A stretch of 44,436 nucleotides of DNA, taken from Sutcliffiella horikoshii DSM 8719. Lineage in GTDB: Bacteria; Bacillota; Bacilli; Bacillales; Bacillaceae_I. Below, piece by piece: positions 1-7,277 of this stretch. Every line of letters begins with the position of its first letter. Position 1 is the stretch's first letter. The notes under the pieces were generated by a model, which did no database searches, had not been told where the DNA came from, and saw nothing but the letters and a program-made list of their open reading frames with translations. Made by a program: the position numbers and the translations under genes. The stretch is taken from NCBI GenBank assembly GCA_001648575.1, contig LQXN01000049.1:1-44436 (forward strand), in the 5' to 3' direction.

Positions 1-1
1 C

Positions 2-340
2 AAGTGGATCAAACAAACCCTAAGGTTTGTTAAGGTATGGAGTACAAAACCTCAAGGTATTTGGAACCAAATGTTCATTGCGATGATTGCGTATGTTCTT
101 ACCTTAATTATCAAGTTAAAAACGAAATCAGAAAAAAGCCTGCTGTCCATTATAAAACATATTCAGGCTTACCTCCATAGAACTTGGGAAGAGTTCATCG
201 CTGCCTTGGCATACAAACCTAAAAAAACATCTAAAGGTAGGCAGAAAATACGTGAGAAACCTAAAGAGAAAGTACAATATGGTCGTGTAGCGCTAATCAT
301 TGAGAAAAGAAAAAAACAAGTGAAAAGAACAATCAAGTAA
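2..340 (+). CDS. IS4-type transposase, C-terminal part (cut by window edge)
   Basis: The frame is open from base 2 and reads KWIKQTLRFVKVWSTKP followed by a hydrophobic QMFIAMIAYVL segment and a basic tail ending RTIK. This resembles the C-terminal end of IS4-family DDE transposases, where FFKWIKQ-like residues after the catalytic Glu precede a conserved IWIAMIAYLLL-type helix. An ATG at 71 opens a shorter ORF but is only an internal methionine. The rest lies outside the window, so it cannot be said whether the gene is intact. A terminator-like hairpin follows at 369. I could not delimit the right end of the element or a target duplication. Confidence 0.8.
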   Translation, partial: KWIKQTLRFVKVWSTKPQGIWNQMFIAMIAYVLTLIIKLKTKSEKSLLSIIKHIQAYLHRTWEEFIAALAYKPKKTSKGRQKIREKPKEKVQYGRVALIIEKRKKQVKRTIK

Positions 341-368
341 ATGAATATACAAAAAATGGGAACAAATA

Positions 369-396
369 ACAATCTTATATACAGATTGTCGTTTTT
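369..396 (+). terminator. Probable intrinsic terminator after the transposase
   Basis: Stem ACAATCT/AGATTGT with a 7-base loop, followed by CGTTTTT. It lies 28 bases after the transposase stop codon. Confidence 0.6.
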
Positions 397-465
397 GCTC
401 CTTGGGTAAAATATGGATGTAATTTTTTTACTTAAATTCAAATTTATTTACAACTATGCAAAGCT

Positions 466-592
466 AGTGGGTAAGACCCCTCAGGCGGAGTGAGGAGGCT
501 TACGGACCGCCCGCTGGAAAGCGAAGCTCCTGCAATGGAGATCAACAGTTCCAACAGATAACTCAACTGATTTTTAGTTTGTCGACAGTCTG
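466..592 (+). repeat. Dispersed element family I, copy A (5'-truncated)
   Basis: Only the right half of the element is present. It starts near GTGGGTAAGACCCC, continues through the conserved GAGGAGGCTTACGGACC and AAGCGAAGCTCCTGCAA blocks, and ends in the right terminal repeat TTTGTCGACAGTCTG. It is closest to the copy at 15416. It abuts a terminator hairpin on its right, as other copies do. Short ORFs inside it on either strand are by-products of its GC-rich sequence. Confidence 0.8.
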
Positions 593-622
593 AGGTGCTG
601 GAAAAATACCAGCACCTTTTTT
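593..622. terminator. Hairpin abutting repeat copy A
   Basis: Stem AGGTGCTGG/CCAGCACCT around AAAAATA, with a T-run on the plus-strand side. On the minus strand it lies just downstream of the aldo/keto reductase, but the T-tail expected there is replaced by the repeat. Confidence 0.65.
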
Positions 623-627
623 TGTAA

Positions 628-1455
628 TTAAAAATCAAAATTATCCGGATCCGGACCTACTCGTTTATTTTCATTTAATGCATGAATCTTTTGCATCTCT
701 TCATCTGACAATTCAAAATCAAAAATATCAGCATTTTCTTTAATGCGATGCTCCTTCACAGACTTAGGTATCGTTACAACACCATTCTGTAGGTCCCAGC
801 GTAAAATCACCTGGGCAACAGACTTATTGTGAGAATCTGCAATTTCTTTTAATACTTCATCATCCAATAGCTGGCCCTGCATTAAAGGTGACCATGCTTC
901 AAGCTGGATATCGTTCTCTTTACAGAAATTCAGCAGTTCTACCTGTGAAAGCTTAGGATGGTACTCCACTTGATTGACCATCGGTTTTACTTCCGCCACC
1001 TCTAATACATCCTGCAGATGATGAATATGGAAATTACTCACACCAATCGCGCGTACCTTGCCATCTTTGTATAGTTTTTCTAACGCCTTCCAAGTGTCAA
1101 CGTATTTTCCTTTTACCGGCCAGTGAACAAGATAAAGGTCAAGATATTCCAAGCCAAGCTTTTCCATGCTTTCATCGAATGCTTTTAGAGTAGATTCATA
1201 TCCTTGATCGGCATTCCATACCTTTGTAGTGATGAAGAGTTCTTCACGAGGAACATCGGATTCCCTGATCGCTTTTCCGACACCTTCTTCATTTTTATAA
1301 ATGGCTGCAGTATCGATGCTCTTATATCCAGCATGAATAGCCATCTTTACAGAAGCTTCGACCTCCTGTCCTTCTTCCACCTTGAAAACTCCAAGGCCAA
1401 ACCACGGCATTTCAAGTCCATTATGTAAGGTTGTAGTAGATGCTATATTTTTCAT
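628..1455 (-). CDS. yvgN: Aldo/keto reductase, YvgN-like (glyoxal/methylglyoxal reductase)
   Basis: This is a 275-residue NADPH-dependent aldo/keto reductase, full length for the family and very close to B. subtilis YvgN as I remember it. YvgN reduces glyoxal, methylglyoxal and other small carbonyls in the cytoplasm. The catalytic tetrad is visible as D48, Y53 ([15 protein letters not shown]), K78 (ITTKVW) and H111 (LYLVHWP). The cofactor loop IPKS and the C-terminal GPDPDNFDF are present. The start is supported by GGGAAGGTGAG upstream. It is monocistronic. A palindrome inside the predicted promoter spacer (1494-1506) suggests repressor control. A related YtbE-type reductase is the main alternative. 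Confidence 0.9.
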   Translation of the reverse strand: MKNIASTTTLHNGLEMPWFGLGVFKVEEGQEVEASVKMAIHAGYKSIDTAAIYKNEEGVGKAIRESDVPREELFITTKVWNADQGYESTLKAFDESMEKLGLEYLDLYLVHWPVKGKYVDTWKALEKLYKDGKVRAIGVSNFHIHHLQDVLEVAEVKPMVNQVEYHPKLSQVELLNFCKENDIQLEAWSPLMQGQLLDDEVLKEIADSHNKSVAQVILRWDLQNGVVTIPKSVKEHRIKENADIFDFELSDEEMQKIHALNENKRVGPDPDNFDF

Positions 1456-1487
1456 TTTCTCACCTTCCCATTTCCAAGAATAATTCT

Positions 1488-1515
1488 ATTATGTCCGATT
1501 ATCGGAATTAAGCAA
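1488..1515 (-). promoter_or_regulatory. Predicted promoter of yvgN with operator palindrome
   Basis: Read on the minus strand: TTGCTT (1510-1515), a 16-base spacer, then CATAAT (1488-1493). The spacer contains the perfect palindrome TCCGAT-A-ATCGGA (1494-1506), which ends directly at the -10 box. A palindrome in that position would block RNA polymerase if bound. The cognate regulator is unknown. Confidence 0.5.
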
Positions 1516-1581
1516 ATTTTTTGCTTAGGCTTTCACCCACAAATCTGTCCTGCCATATAAATAGAAAAAAGGGGTTTTATA

Positions 1582-1908
1582 ATGGAGATGTATGACTATA
1601 TTATGCTCTTGAATTTGTTGGCCATTGTTTCCACGACGTTGGGCAGTTATCTGTACGTCTTTCAAATGGTGAAACGAAAAGGAGCTTTTCTCTTTCATAC
1701 TGTCATAAGTCTTTTCTTTATTGTCACCACCTGGTTCGTCACCACTACCATTTGGTATATCCTGACTATACAGGTTGACGGACTCCTATACATTGGTGGG
1801 ATGCTTTTTAACATGATAGTCGCGATATTTTGTTCTACCGTTCTTTTGGCTTATCTCTTTGTCCAGCGTGCTTATCTCATAAAAAAGTACAAGAAAGGAA
1901 ATAAATAA
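1582..1908 (+). CDS. Small integral membrane protein, unknown function
   Basis: A 108-residue protein I do not recognise. Hydropathy suggests three membrane helices, about residues 6-28, 36-60 and 67-93, with a basic C-terminus (IKKYKKGNK) that would sit in the cytoplasm. A GGGG run upstream is a weak ribosome binding site for the ATG at 1582; the ATG two codons later is also possible. It stands alone between the divergent yvgN and convergent wrbA genes and is closed by a good terminator, which supports a real transcription unit. No catalytic motif is visible. Confidence 0.7.
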   Translation: MEMYDYIMLLNLLAIVSTTLGSYLYVFQMVKRKGAFLFHTVISLFFIVTTWFVTTTIWYILTIQVDGLLYIGGMLFNMIVAIFCSTVLLAYLFVQRAYLIKKYKKGNK

Positions 1909-1915
1909 ACACCTT

Positions 1916-1957
1916 TCCCAAGGATCGCTCAGAACCTTGGGGAGATGTTTTTCCTTT
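1916..1957 (+). terminator. Intrinsic terminator between the small membrane gene and wrbA
   Basis: Stem TCCCAAGG/CCTTGGGGA, then GATGTTTTTCCTTTT. It lies between convergent genes. Confidence 0.8.
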
Positions 1958-1960
1958 TAT

Positions 1961-2575
1961 TTATTGCATGCCATTCTTAATGGCACTTGCCACTTGGATA
2001 GTGCGTTTTGTCTGATGCTTGACCCCTGCTGCCACATCTTCTTTCCAGTTCCCTTCTTGATCGGCCGTTACACTTGTTCCGTATGGATTACCTCCAGCTT
2101 CAAAAACGGAGTTATCTGAATAACCAGGTGCTGCCACAATCACTCCCCAGTGATGCATGACCGTATACAAATTAAGGATCGTCTGTTCCTGACCTCCATG
2201 TGGATTACTCGCAGAAGTCATGGCACTCGCCACTTTATTTACAAGTTTTCCTTCCGCCCAAAGACCACCAGTCGTATCCAAGAACTGCTTCATCTGGGCA
2301 GGTAGTGTGCCATATCGCGTTGGGACACTGAAAATGTAGGCATCCGCCCATGTCAGATCATCCAATGTTGCTTCTGGTACATCCTTTGTTTCCTCAAGAT
2401 GTTGCTTCCATGCCGGATTCGTTTCGATTGCCTGTTTTGGAGCAAGTTCCGGTACCTTGACAAGCTTCACTTCAACTCCCTCTGCCTTGGCAGCCTCTTC
2501 CGCCGTTTTCGCAAGCTTATAGTTTGTTCCTGTTGAGCTATAATAGATAATTGCCAATTTTACATTCGCAGCCAT
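1961..2575 (-). CDS. wrbA: NAD(P)H:quinone oxidoreductase, WrbA type
   Basis: A 204-residue flavodoxin-fold enzyme that reduces quinones by two electrons, avoiding semiquinone formation. The FMN phosphate loop YYSSTGTNYKLA lies at the N-terminus. The WrbA signatures SVPTRYGTLPAQMKQFLD and the SASNPHGGQEQTI segment are present, as is the late PGYSDN...GGNPYGTS block. The reading frame extends 20 codons upstream, but AAAAGGAGCGG is placed correctly for the ATG at 2575 (MAANVKLAI), so I use that start. A half-conserved MhqR-like operator lies at 2665-2682, linking the gene to the quinone-stress genes at 14408 and 19763. Confidence 0.92.
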   Translation of the reverse strand: MAANVKLAIIYYSSTGTNYKLAKTAEEAAKAEGVEVKLVKVPELAPKQAIETNPAWKQHLEETKDVPEATLDDLTWADAYIFSVPTRYGTLPAQMKQFLDTTGGLWAEGKLVNKVASAMTSASNPHGGQEQTILNLYTVMHHWGVIVAAPGYSDNSVFEAGGNPYGTSVTADQEGNWKEDVAAGVKHQTKRTIQVASAIKNGMQ

Positions 2576-2664
2576 TGTTTTCCGCTCCTTTTCATTTTTA
2601 TTAAAGGTTAATGTTCTGGATGTGGGGCTATTCACTTTCCCCTCTAAGTTATCTTGTACCCAAA

Positions 2665-2682
2665 TATCTCGAATTAAAAACT
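2665..2682 (-). promoter_or_regulatory. Candidate MhqR-type operator upstream of wrbA
   Basis: The minus strand reads AGTTTTTAATTCGAGATA. Against the B. subtilis MhqR box as I recall it (TATCTCGAATTCGAGATA), the right half AATTCGAGATA is perfect and the left half degenerate, 13 of 18 positions in all. A TTAAAA stretch lies just upstream, like the -10/operator arrangement of the two stronger sites in this window. Confidence 0.45.
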
Positions 2683-2712
2683 TTTAAGAATGATTTTTTC
2701 TCTAGGGCAAAA

Positions 2713-2970
2713 AAATATCCCCTTCCGAAAATAAGGCCACTGAAAAAGTACATTATTCTAATGATCTGGCTAATACCGCTGTTGATTTCCACAAAAGGCT
2801 GCGCTTTCCGCGGGGCGACCTTGAGCCTCCTCGGGCTGCGCCCTGCGGGGTCTCAAGATTGTCGCTATCCCCCCGCAGGAGTCTTCGCCTTTTGCTCCAA
2901 TCAACAGCTAGAAATCATTAGGACGATAAGTTATTGGGTTTTTCAGTGGCCGTCCGAAAATGGAAGAAGA
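2713..2970 (-). terminator. Duplicated nprX terminator copy, split by element B
   Basis: The left half is ATCCCCTTCCGAAAAT (about 2717-2732); the right half is TCCGAAAATGGAAGAAGAT (2953-2971). Joined, they give a hairpin almost identical to the one at 3184-3212. Only this distal copy has the minus-strand T-run (complement of the A-run at 2709-2715). Element B sits in its loop, flanked by a direct repeat TCCGAAAAT. Confidence 0.7.
2735..2951 (-). repeat. Dispersed element family II, copy B (nested insertion)
   Basis: A 217-bp element with perfect terminal inverted repeats GGCCACTGAAAAA / TTTTTCAGTGGCC. Inside is a second inverted pair (CTGTTGATT / AATCAACAG) and a GC-rich core related to family I: GACTCCTGCGGG, GAGACCCCGCAGGGCG and CCCGAGGAGGCTCAAGG when read on the minus strand. 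It is inserted in the loop of a terminator hairpin, with TCCGAAAAT repeated on both sides. Confidence 0.85.
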
Positions 2971-2973
2971 TTC

Positions 2974-3182
2974 AGTGTGTAGACAAAGTACAGTAATAAA
3001 AAAATCCCTAGTTGATCGTAGTGGAAGGAGCGGAGACTCCTGCGGGAGGAAAGGACATGGAAGACCCCGCAGGGCGTAAGCCCGAGGAGGCTTCCGGACT
3101 GCCCGCGGAAAGCGAAGCTCCTGCAACGAAGATCAATTGTCCCAGCAGATACTCTAACTAAAGTAGAGTTTTGTCAACAGTC
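2974..3182 (+). repeat. Dispersed element family I, copy C
   Basis: A 209-bp element beginning AGTGTGTAGACAAAG and ending TTTTGTCAACAGTCT, its imperfect terminal inverted repeats. The core shows GTTGATCGTAGTGGAAGGAG, a CTCCTGCGGGAGG hairpin, GACCCCGCAGGGCGTAAGCC and GATCAA near the right end. It lies between two copies of one terminator hairpin (2713-2970, later split, and 3184-3212). Small ORFs in it are not credible genes. Confidence 0.9.
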
Positions 3183-3183
3183 T

Positions 3184-3212
3184 ATATCCCCTTCCTAAAA
3201 TGGAAGGGGATT
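3184..3212 (-). terminator. nprX-proximal terminator hairpin (T-tail lost)
   Basis: Stem TCCCCTTCC/GGAAGGGGA around TAAAAT, 20 bases past the peptide gene stop. On the transcribed strand the usual T-run is absent because element C follows directly. The T-run survives at the distal copy. Confidence 0.75.
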
Positions 3213-3232
3213 ATTTAATCAGTTATCCTTTT

Positions 3233-3382
3233 TTAACCGCCAGGAATGATTTCAGGATATTCATCCTTATTTGAAGGGGACATGACATCTGCTTGAGATT
3301 GAGCTTCTACCTTTTGCACTTCATTTTCCGCTCCAACAACCAGCAATACAGCCAGCAATAAAAGGACCAAGCTTTTTTTCAT
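3233..3382 (-). CDS. nprX: NprX-like secreted signalling peptide precursor
   Basis: A 49-residue ORF. The N-terminus MKKS plus about 13 hydrophobic residues (LVLLLLAVLLVVG) is an export signal. A charged linker follows, and the C-terminus reads NKDEYPEIIPGG. This is the layout of RNPP-system prepropeptides, where the signal is cut from the C-terminal end. The segment EYPEIIP aligns with the known B. cereus-group NprX heptapeptide SKPDIVG (Pro, acidic, Ile, Ile/Val at matching positions). Its ribosome binding site (TAGGAGATGG) overlaps the stop codon of the regulator gene 12 bases upstream, so the two are co-transcribed. Exact processing sites are inferred. Confidence 0.85.
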   Translation of the reverse strand: MKKSLVLLLLAVLLVVGAENEVQKVEAQSQADVMSPSNKDEYPEIIPGG

Positions 3383-3394
3383 AAATACCATCTC

Positions 3395-4696
3395 CTATCT
3401 TAAGAATGTTTGTTTCTTTAATTCTTTATAGCCTAGTGCGTAATAATAGCTGGCTTTTTTATATTTATAAGTAGATTCAAAATACTGGGCCAGCCGTTCC
3501 GCATAGATGATAAGCGGCTCTTTTAAATCTTTTGACAGAAAATAGGGTAAAGCTTCTTCTTGAAAAATTTGATCAAATCTTTCATAATCCTTATCCAAAA
3601 TACTCTCATGAATGGAGAAATAATAATGATATTCAATGGAGTCCTCAGGATTTTCTAAAAGAGACTGACCTATATGAAGCCACTTTCTGCATTCTGCTAT
3701 TTCTCCCATTTTGTCATATTCAAGAAGAATGCAATAAATGGATGTCAGCTTACTTAAAGGTTTGTCTTCACGTTTTAAGTAGTAACTTTTTTCATACTCT
3801 TTTATCGCTTCCATCTGTTTTCCTTGAATAGAGTATAACTTTCCTAGATTATGATAAATAAGAGATTGAAGGTAGATATTATGAAGGGATTCTGAAAGCT
3901 TTTGAGCCAGCAGATAGCTTTCTTCTGCACGGTCATATTCTCCTATTCTTCGATAACAGATTCCAAGCAACACCTGACATTCGGCGCTTCTTTTAAAGTC
4001 ATATATTGCTTGAAACTCGTGAAGTGCTTTGGTGGTATAGGTGATGCTGAGAGGTTCTTTTAAAGACTGGCTGTATGTAAGGCCGAACAGGTAATAGAGA
4101 TCTGCTTCTTCCGATTTCTCGAAATTTGAATTTCGCTGCAAAAGTTTCTCTGCTATCTTAAGATGTTCAAGCGCATGGACAAAATTGTTTAATCTATATT
4201 CGTAGATTGCATAAAACTTTTGGAAATAATAATGCATTTGTATGTCAAAGATATCAACGAATTGTTGCAGCTTATCAATCAGGCTTCTAGATTGCTCCAT
4301 ATTCTTAAGATAAAGTTGATAGCGTAAATCAAACAGGACGAAATACATATATGTCTTCGTATTGAGTGATGAAATTTTACCCGAAAGCAAGTCGTACCGC
4401 CTCTTGATTTCTTCACTTTCAGTCGTTGTCATCAATTTGTACCAAGCAGTCAACTCTTGTAGGAATGTATCATCCTGCTGCTCAATCAGGCTCACCTCAA
4501 GGCGTTCACATAACAATCTTAATACTTCCTCACTTGGGGCAGTTAAATTATTTTCAATTTTAGATAAATAAGAAACAGATATTATTCCTCTTGCAAGGTC
4601 CTCTTGTTTTAAACCCTTTTGGATGCGAAAAAATTTAATTTTACTTCCAATGTCCATTTTTGTTGTTTTGGCAGCTGGTTGATCTAAATTAATCAT
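3395..4696 (-). CDS. nprR: RNPP-family quorum-sensing regulator, NprR-like
   Basis: A 433-residue protein with an N-terminal Xre-type helix-turn-helix (about residues 17-70: IGSKIKFFRIQKGLKQEDLA..ISVSYLSKIEN) and a long all-helical TPR region containing repeats such as CYRRIGEYDRAEESYLLA and GKLYSIQGKQMEAIKEYEK. This is the architecture of PlcR/NprR/Rap-type proteins that bind an imported peptide; NprR links quorum sensing to exoprotease expression and sporulation. The ATG at 4696 has AAGGA nine bases upstream, whereas the in-frame ATG at 4705 has none. The peptide gene directly follows. PlcR is an alternative, but the peptide and the length favour NprR. No nprA protease gene is adjacent. Confidence 0.88.
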   Translation of the reverse strand: MINLDQPAAKTTKMDIGSKIKFFRIQKGLKQEDLARGIISVSYLSKIENNLTAPSEEVLRLLCERLEVSLIEQQDDTFLQELTAWYKLMTTTESEEIKRRYDLLSGKISSLNTKTYMYFVLFDLRYQLYLKNMEQSRSLIDKLQQFVDIFDIQMHYYFQKFYAIYEYRLNNFVHALEHLKIAEKLLQRNSNFEKSEEADLYYLFGLTYSQSLKEPLSITYTTKALHEFQAIYDFKRSAECQVLLGICYRRIGEYDRAEESYLLAQKLSESLHNIYLQSLIYHNLGKLYSIQGKQMEAIKEYEKSYYLKREDKPLSKLTSIYCILLEYDKMGEIAECRKWLHIGQSLLENPEDSIEYHYYFSIHESILDKDYERFDQIFQEEALPYFLSKDLKEPLIIYAERLAQYFESTYKYKKASYYYALGYKELKKQTFLR

Positions 4697-4938
4697 ATGG
4701 ATCATTCCTTCGCTTTGAATTCTATTTCAAATATTCAGATTACTATAAGTAAACTACTACGTCAAAGCGGTTATCATTCTACCTTATATTATAAGAGCTA
4801 AACATCAATTTCGTAACCATTTTTTATAGTTATCTAGGCATATTTCAATAGGAAAATTTTCCTTTCCCCGGAAAAAAATAAGTCTAATGGTGGATACTTG
4901 TTCTTTTTTAAGGTAGTTTGTAGCAACATTACTTATTT

Positions 4939-4982
4939 TGACGAACGATAACTAGTTTTGTCTTTCATGAAGGAATTCGACA
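4939..4982 (+). promoter_or_regulatory. Two Spo0A-box matches upstream of racA
   Basis: TGACGAA (4939-4945) and, inverted, TTCGACA (4976-4982) both fit the 0A-box core TGNCGAA. They lie 38-80 bases before the racA start, in the nprR-racA divergent region (4697-5019), which otherwise holds only A+T-rich promoter-like sequence. racA is induced at sporulation onset in B. subtilis, so Spo0A control is plausible. Confidence 0.5.
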
Positions 4983-5019
4983 CTGAATGTGTAATTACAT
5001 AGACAAGGGAGGGGATAAA

Positions 5020-5523
5020 ATGGAATTAAAGACACATGAAGTAGCTAAGGAACTAGGGATGGCACCCCGTACAATCCGAAAGTGGGTCCAAAAATATAAT
5101 ATCCCTTGCACCAAAAATGATTATGGCCACTATGTCTATGACGCAGAAGCCATATCCCTGTTGGAAACATTAAAAACAAACTCGGAAGTAGCCGCTGCCT
5201 ATGATTATGATACTGTCAATCCACCACCTCAAAAAAATCCTGAGAAAGACATCACTATAGTCCAACAAAAAATGGATACCCTGCTTGAGAGGGTCACCAG
5301 AACCGAGCAACTCGTCCAACAAAAGGCCGACGATGTGGTTTCCTATCAACTCCTGCAACAGAGAAAAGAAATTGAAGAGCTAACAAAGAAAGTGGAGAAG
5401 ATGGAAGGAATAATCGATCAATTACATGAAAAACAAACAAAAAAACTTGATCCTCCACTTATCTTTGACCAGCCTTCTCAACCTAAGCGCCGCAATGTTT
5501 TTCGTTCCATATTCGGACTATAA
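5020..5523 (+). CDS. racA: Chromosome-anchoring protein RacA
   Basis: A 167-residue protein that tethers the origin-proximal chromosome to the cell pole during axial filament formation before asymmetric division. It has a MerR-like N-terminal DNA-binding domain (MELKTHEVAKELGMAPRTIRKWVQ...NDYGHYVYDAEAI), a proline-rich linker (NPPPQKNPEK), a coiled coil (about residues 75-140, rich in Leu/Glu/Lys heptads) and a basic tail ending KRRNVFRSIFGL, plausibly for membrane or DivIVA contact. AGGGAGGGG precedes the ATG at 5020; the reading frame runs further upstream but without a ribosome binding site. Family length is about 180 residues. Confidence 0.85.
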   Translation: MELKTHEVAKELGMAPRTIRKWVQKYNIPCTKNDYGHYVYDAEAISLLETLKTNSEVAAAYDYDTVNPPPQKNPEKDITIVQQKMDTLLERVTRTEQLVQQKADDVVSYQLLQQRKEIEELTKKVEKMEGIIDQLHEKQTKKLDPPLIFDQPSQPKRRNVFRSIFGL

Positions 5524-5524
5524 T

Positions 5525-5568
5525 GAAGCTGCCCATTATGTTTGCCTTGGTCAGCTTTCTTTTTTTAT
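5525..5568 (+). terminator. Intrinsic terminator after racA
   Basis: Stem AAGCTG(CC)/(GG)TCAGCTT followed by TCTTTTTTTATTT. It overlaps the 3' end of the convergent gene at 5551. Confidence 0.7.
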
Positions 5569-5826
5569 TTCTTCCAAAATAATGGTGAATTTCCTGATCA
5601 TTAGCAGTTGATCAGAGTCCTCAAGCGGCGAATCAAGGATGCGTTTAACAGCCATGGCATACTTCTCCGCTGGTTTCTTTCTTGTTCTTGGGTGGGTCAA
5701 TTCATCCTTCAATTCCGACCTTATTGCCTCATTTACAGTATTTTCCCCTTTCACATTTGAGAAAAGGAGTGAGCGGTTATTCCATAATTGTTTATATAAC
5801 TCCGACAATTTACCTGATTCCTTCAT
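5551..5826 (-). CDS. Small hypothetical protein
   Basis: A 91-residue, charged, soluble protein (MKESGKLSELYKQLWNNRSLLF...). I do not recognise it. It is predicted to be mostly helical, with no signal peptide, membrane segment or metal-binding motif. AGGAGGG lies at good distance from the ATG at 5826, so I reject the upstream ATG that gives 109 residues. It is convergent with racA and shares its terminator region. The residues ELTHPRTRKKPAEKYAMAVKRIL form the most distinctive block. Confidence 0.7.
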   Translation of the reverse strand: MKESGKLSELYKQLWNNRSLLFSNVKGENTVNEAIRSELKDELTHPRTRKKPAEKYAMAVKRILDSPLEDSDQLLMIRKFTIILEEIKKES

Positions 5827-5937
5827 TGGCCCTCCTAAATTTCTACAATAAATTATAAATTTTCTAGAATTTTCTTTCAATTTGTGATAATTTAAAAGAA
5901 CACTAGTGCTTACAGCATCTGGGTTAGGAGACTAGCG

Positions 5938-7242
5938 ATGAGCTTACTGAAAGATATTCTACTACAACTATTCTTTTTGATTGTCCCTCTTCTTTTCTTC
6001 TATTCATTTGTACATAGAAGATACAGTAAGTCTTCGGATTTTTTCCGTCAAGTTGCTGTTTTTTTCTGTTGCTCCACCTCTATATTATTATGTACCCAGT
6101 ACCCACTACAAAACATTCATGGCATTATTTATTTTAGCAGTATTCCATTAGTAATAGTTATTTTATATGGCGGAATCTTAGCAAGGACCCTTACCTTTCT
6201 AACATTACTTGTCTATTTCATCATTTCACCAGTTACGACCTTGGAAATGGTAATTTACACCACTATACCTGTTCTTCCCACCTTTCTGCACTTCTTCTTA
6301 AAAAAGTGGGAAGTATACTCACTTCTCTCAAAACAATCAATCTTTGCTTTTATTGCATGTTCAGGGGGAATTTTATATTCATTATCCAATCTTTTAATCC
6401 CTTATAACGGCGATATAACGTCTTCATGGTCAAATTATTTTCCATTTAATTTTTGGTCAGGGATTCTTTATATTGGCGCCTCTCTTCTTCTTTTTTACAT
6501 TATTGAATACTTATGCGGGATAAATAAGCTACAACAAAATTTCAAAAAGATGAAAAAGTTATACCACATCAATATTATGGCGGAAGAGGCTTCAAAAGAG
6601 TTCCATAAACCCTTAACCATGGCTAAAGGTTTTACACAATTACTCGGGGCTGAAAAAAACCAAGCCAATAAGGAATACGTTCCTATCATTCTCCAAGAGT
6701 TAAACAGGGCAGAAAGAGTCATTGATTCCTATTTGAAACTTGCTAAGACCGAAATGTTTCCTTTTAGGGCCATATCCTCTAAAGAATTGTTGCAGGATGT
6801 GCTGAAAGGGATCAAAGTTTACGCAACCAACCACAACATCCATATTTTTATTGAAAAGATGCGCAACCTTAGAATTAAGGGCAATATGGATATGCTGACA
6901 GAATCCATGACAATCATCTTAAAACATTGCATCGACTCAAATGGTGGTGCAATCAATAAAATCCAACTGAACCATTTTCTCCGCCGAAACGATGTCGTTT
7001 TTGAAATTTCACTTAACTCTAAACGTGCTGAAAGAGAGCCGATCAAGTCATTTTTGCATTTACCTGCTTTGCTAGAAGATGAAGGAAATTCCACCCTTTA
7101 TACCGCTTATACCATCCTCCTTGCTCATGGAGGGGATTTGCAGATAAAATCAAGGATGTTCAAAAAGGTAGTGGTCATCACACTCCCTGCTCAATTGAAA
7201 AAAAGTGAATATCCGAGCCGGAAAGTGATACGCACAAATTAA
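5938..7242 (+). CDS. Degenerate KinB-like membrane histidine kinase (pseudokinase)
   Basis: A 434-residue protein with six or so membrane helices in residues 1-195 (5TMR_LYT-like; LYGG motif at 77-80), then a kinase-like region. It parallels the intact kinase at 30950. At the H-box the intact protein has ASVAHEVRNPMT; here the aligned stretch is EEASKEFHKPLT, with Lys220 in place of the phosphoacceptor His. The N-box Asn (NLIKNAIEA) is replaced (IILKHCIDS), and the DxGxG ATP-lid box is absent. The reading frame is nonetheless open, with a good ribosome binding site (TTAGGAGA), so it is a maintained gene rather than a decayed one. A role as a decoy or regulatory partner of sporulation kinases is inference. 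Confidence 0.75.
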   Translation: MSLLKDILLQLFFLIVPLLFFYSFVHRRYSKSSDFFRQVAVFFCCSTSILLCTQYPLQNIHGIIYFSSIPLVIVILYGGILARTLTFLTLLVYFIISPVTTLEMVIYTTIPVLPTFLHFFLKKWEVYSLLSKQSIFAFIACSGGILYSLSNLLIPYNGDITSSWSNYFPFNFWSGILYIGASLLLFYIIEYLCGINKLQQNFKKMKKLYHINIMAEEASKEFHKPLTMAKGFTQLLGAEKNQANKEYVPIILQELNRAERVIDSYLKLAKTEMFPFRAISSKELLQDVLKGIKVYATNHNIHIFIEKMRNLRIKGNMDMLTESMTIILKHCIDSNGGAINKIQLNHFLRRNDVVFEISLNSKRAEREPIKSFLHLPALLEDEGNSTLYTAYTILLAHGGDLQIKSRMFKKVVVITLPAQLKKSEYPSRKVIRTN

Positions 7243-7277
7243 AGAGAGGGCTTCCCTTTATTGGGATCCCTCTCTTT
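7243..7277. terminator. Bidirectional terminator between the pseudokinase and crcB
   Basis: Stem AAAGAGAGGG/CCCTCTCTTT, with T-rich flanks on both strands. It separates convergent genes. Confidence 0.85.

Noticed and set aside
1961..2635. Longer wrbA start (224 residues)
   Set aside because: The extra 20 residues have no ribosome binding site, and the standard WrbA N-terminus begins at 2575.
2908..3126. Hypothetical proteins starting MQELRFP and similar within the dispersed repeats
   Set aside because: The same peptides recur in every repeat copy on the minus strand (also near 24168 and 444), following the GC-rich DNA. No ribosome binding sites; repeat by-products.
3532..3831. Plus-strand ORF of 99 residues inside nprR
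   Set aside because: Antisense shadow of a well-supported gene.
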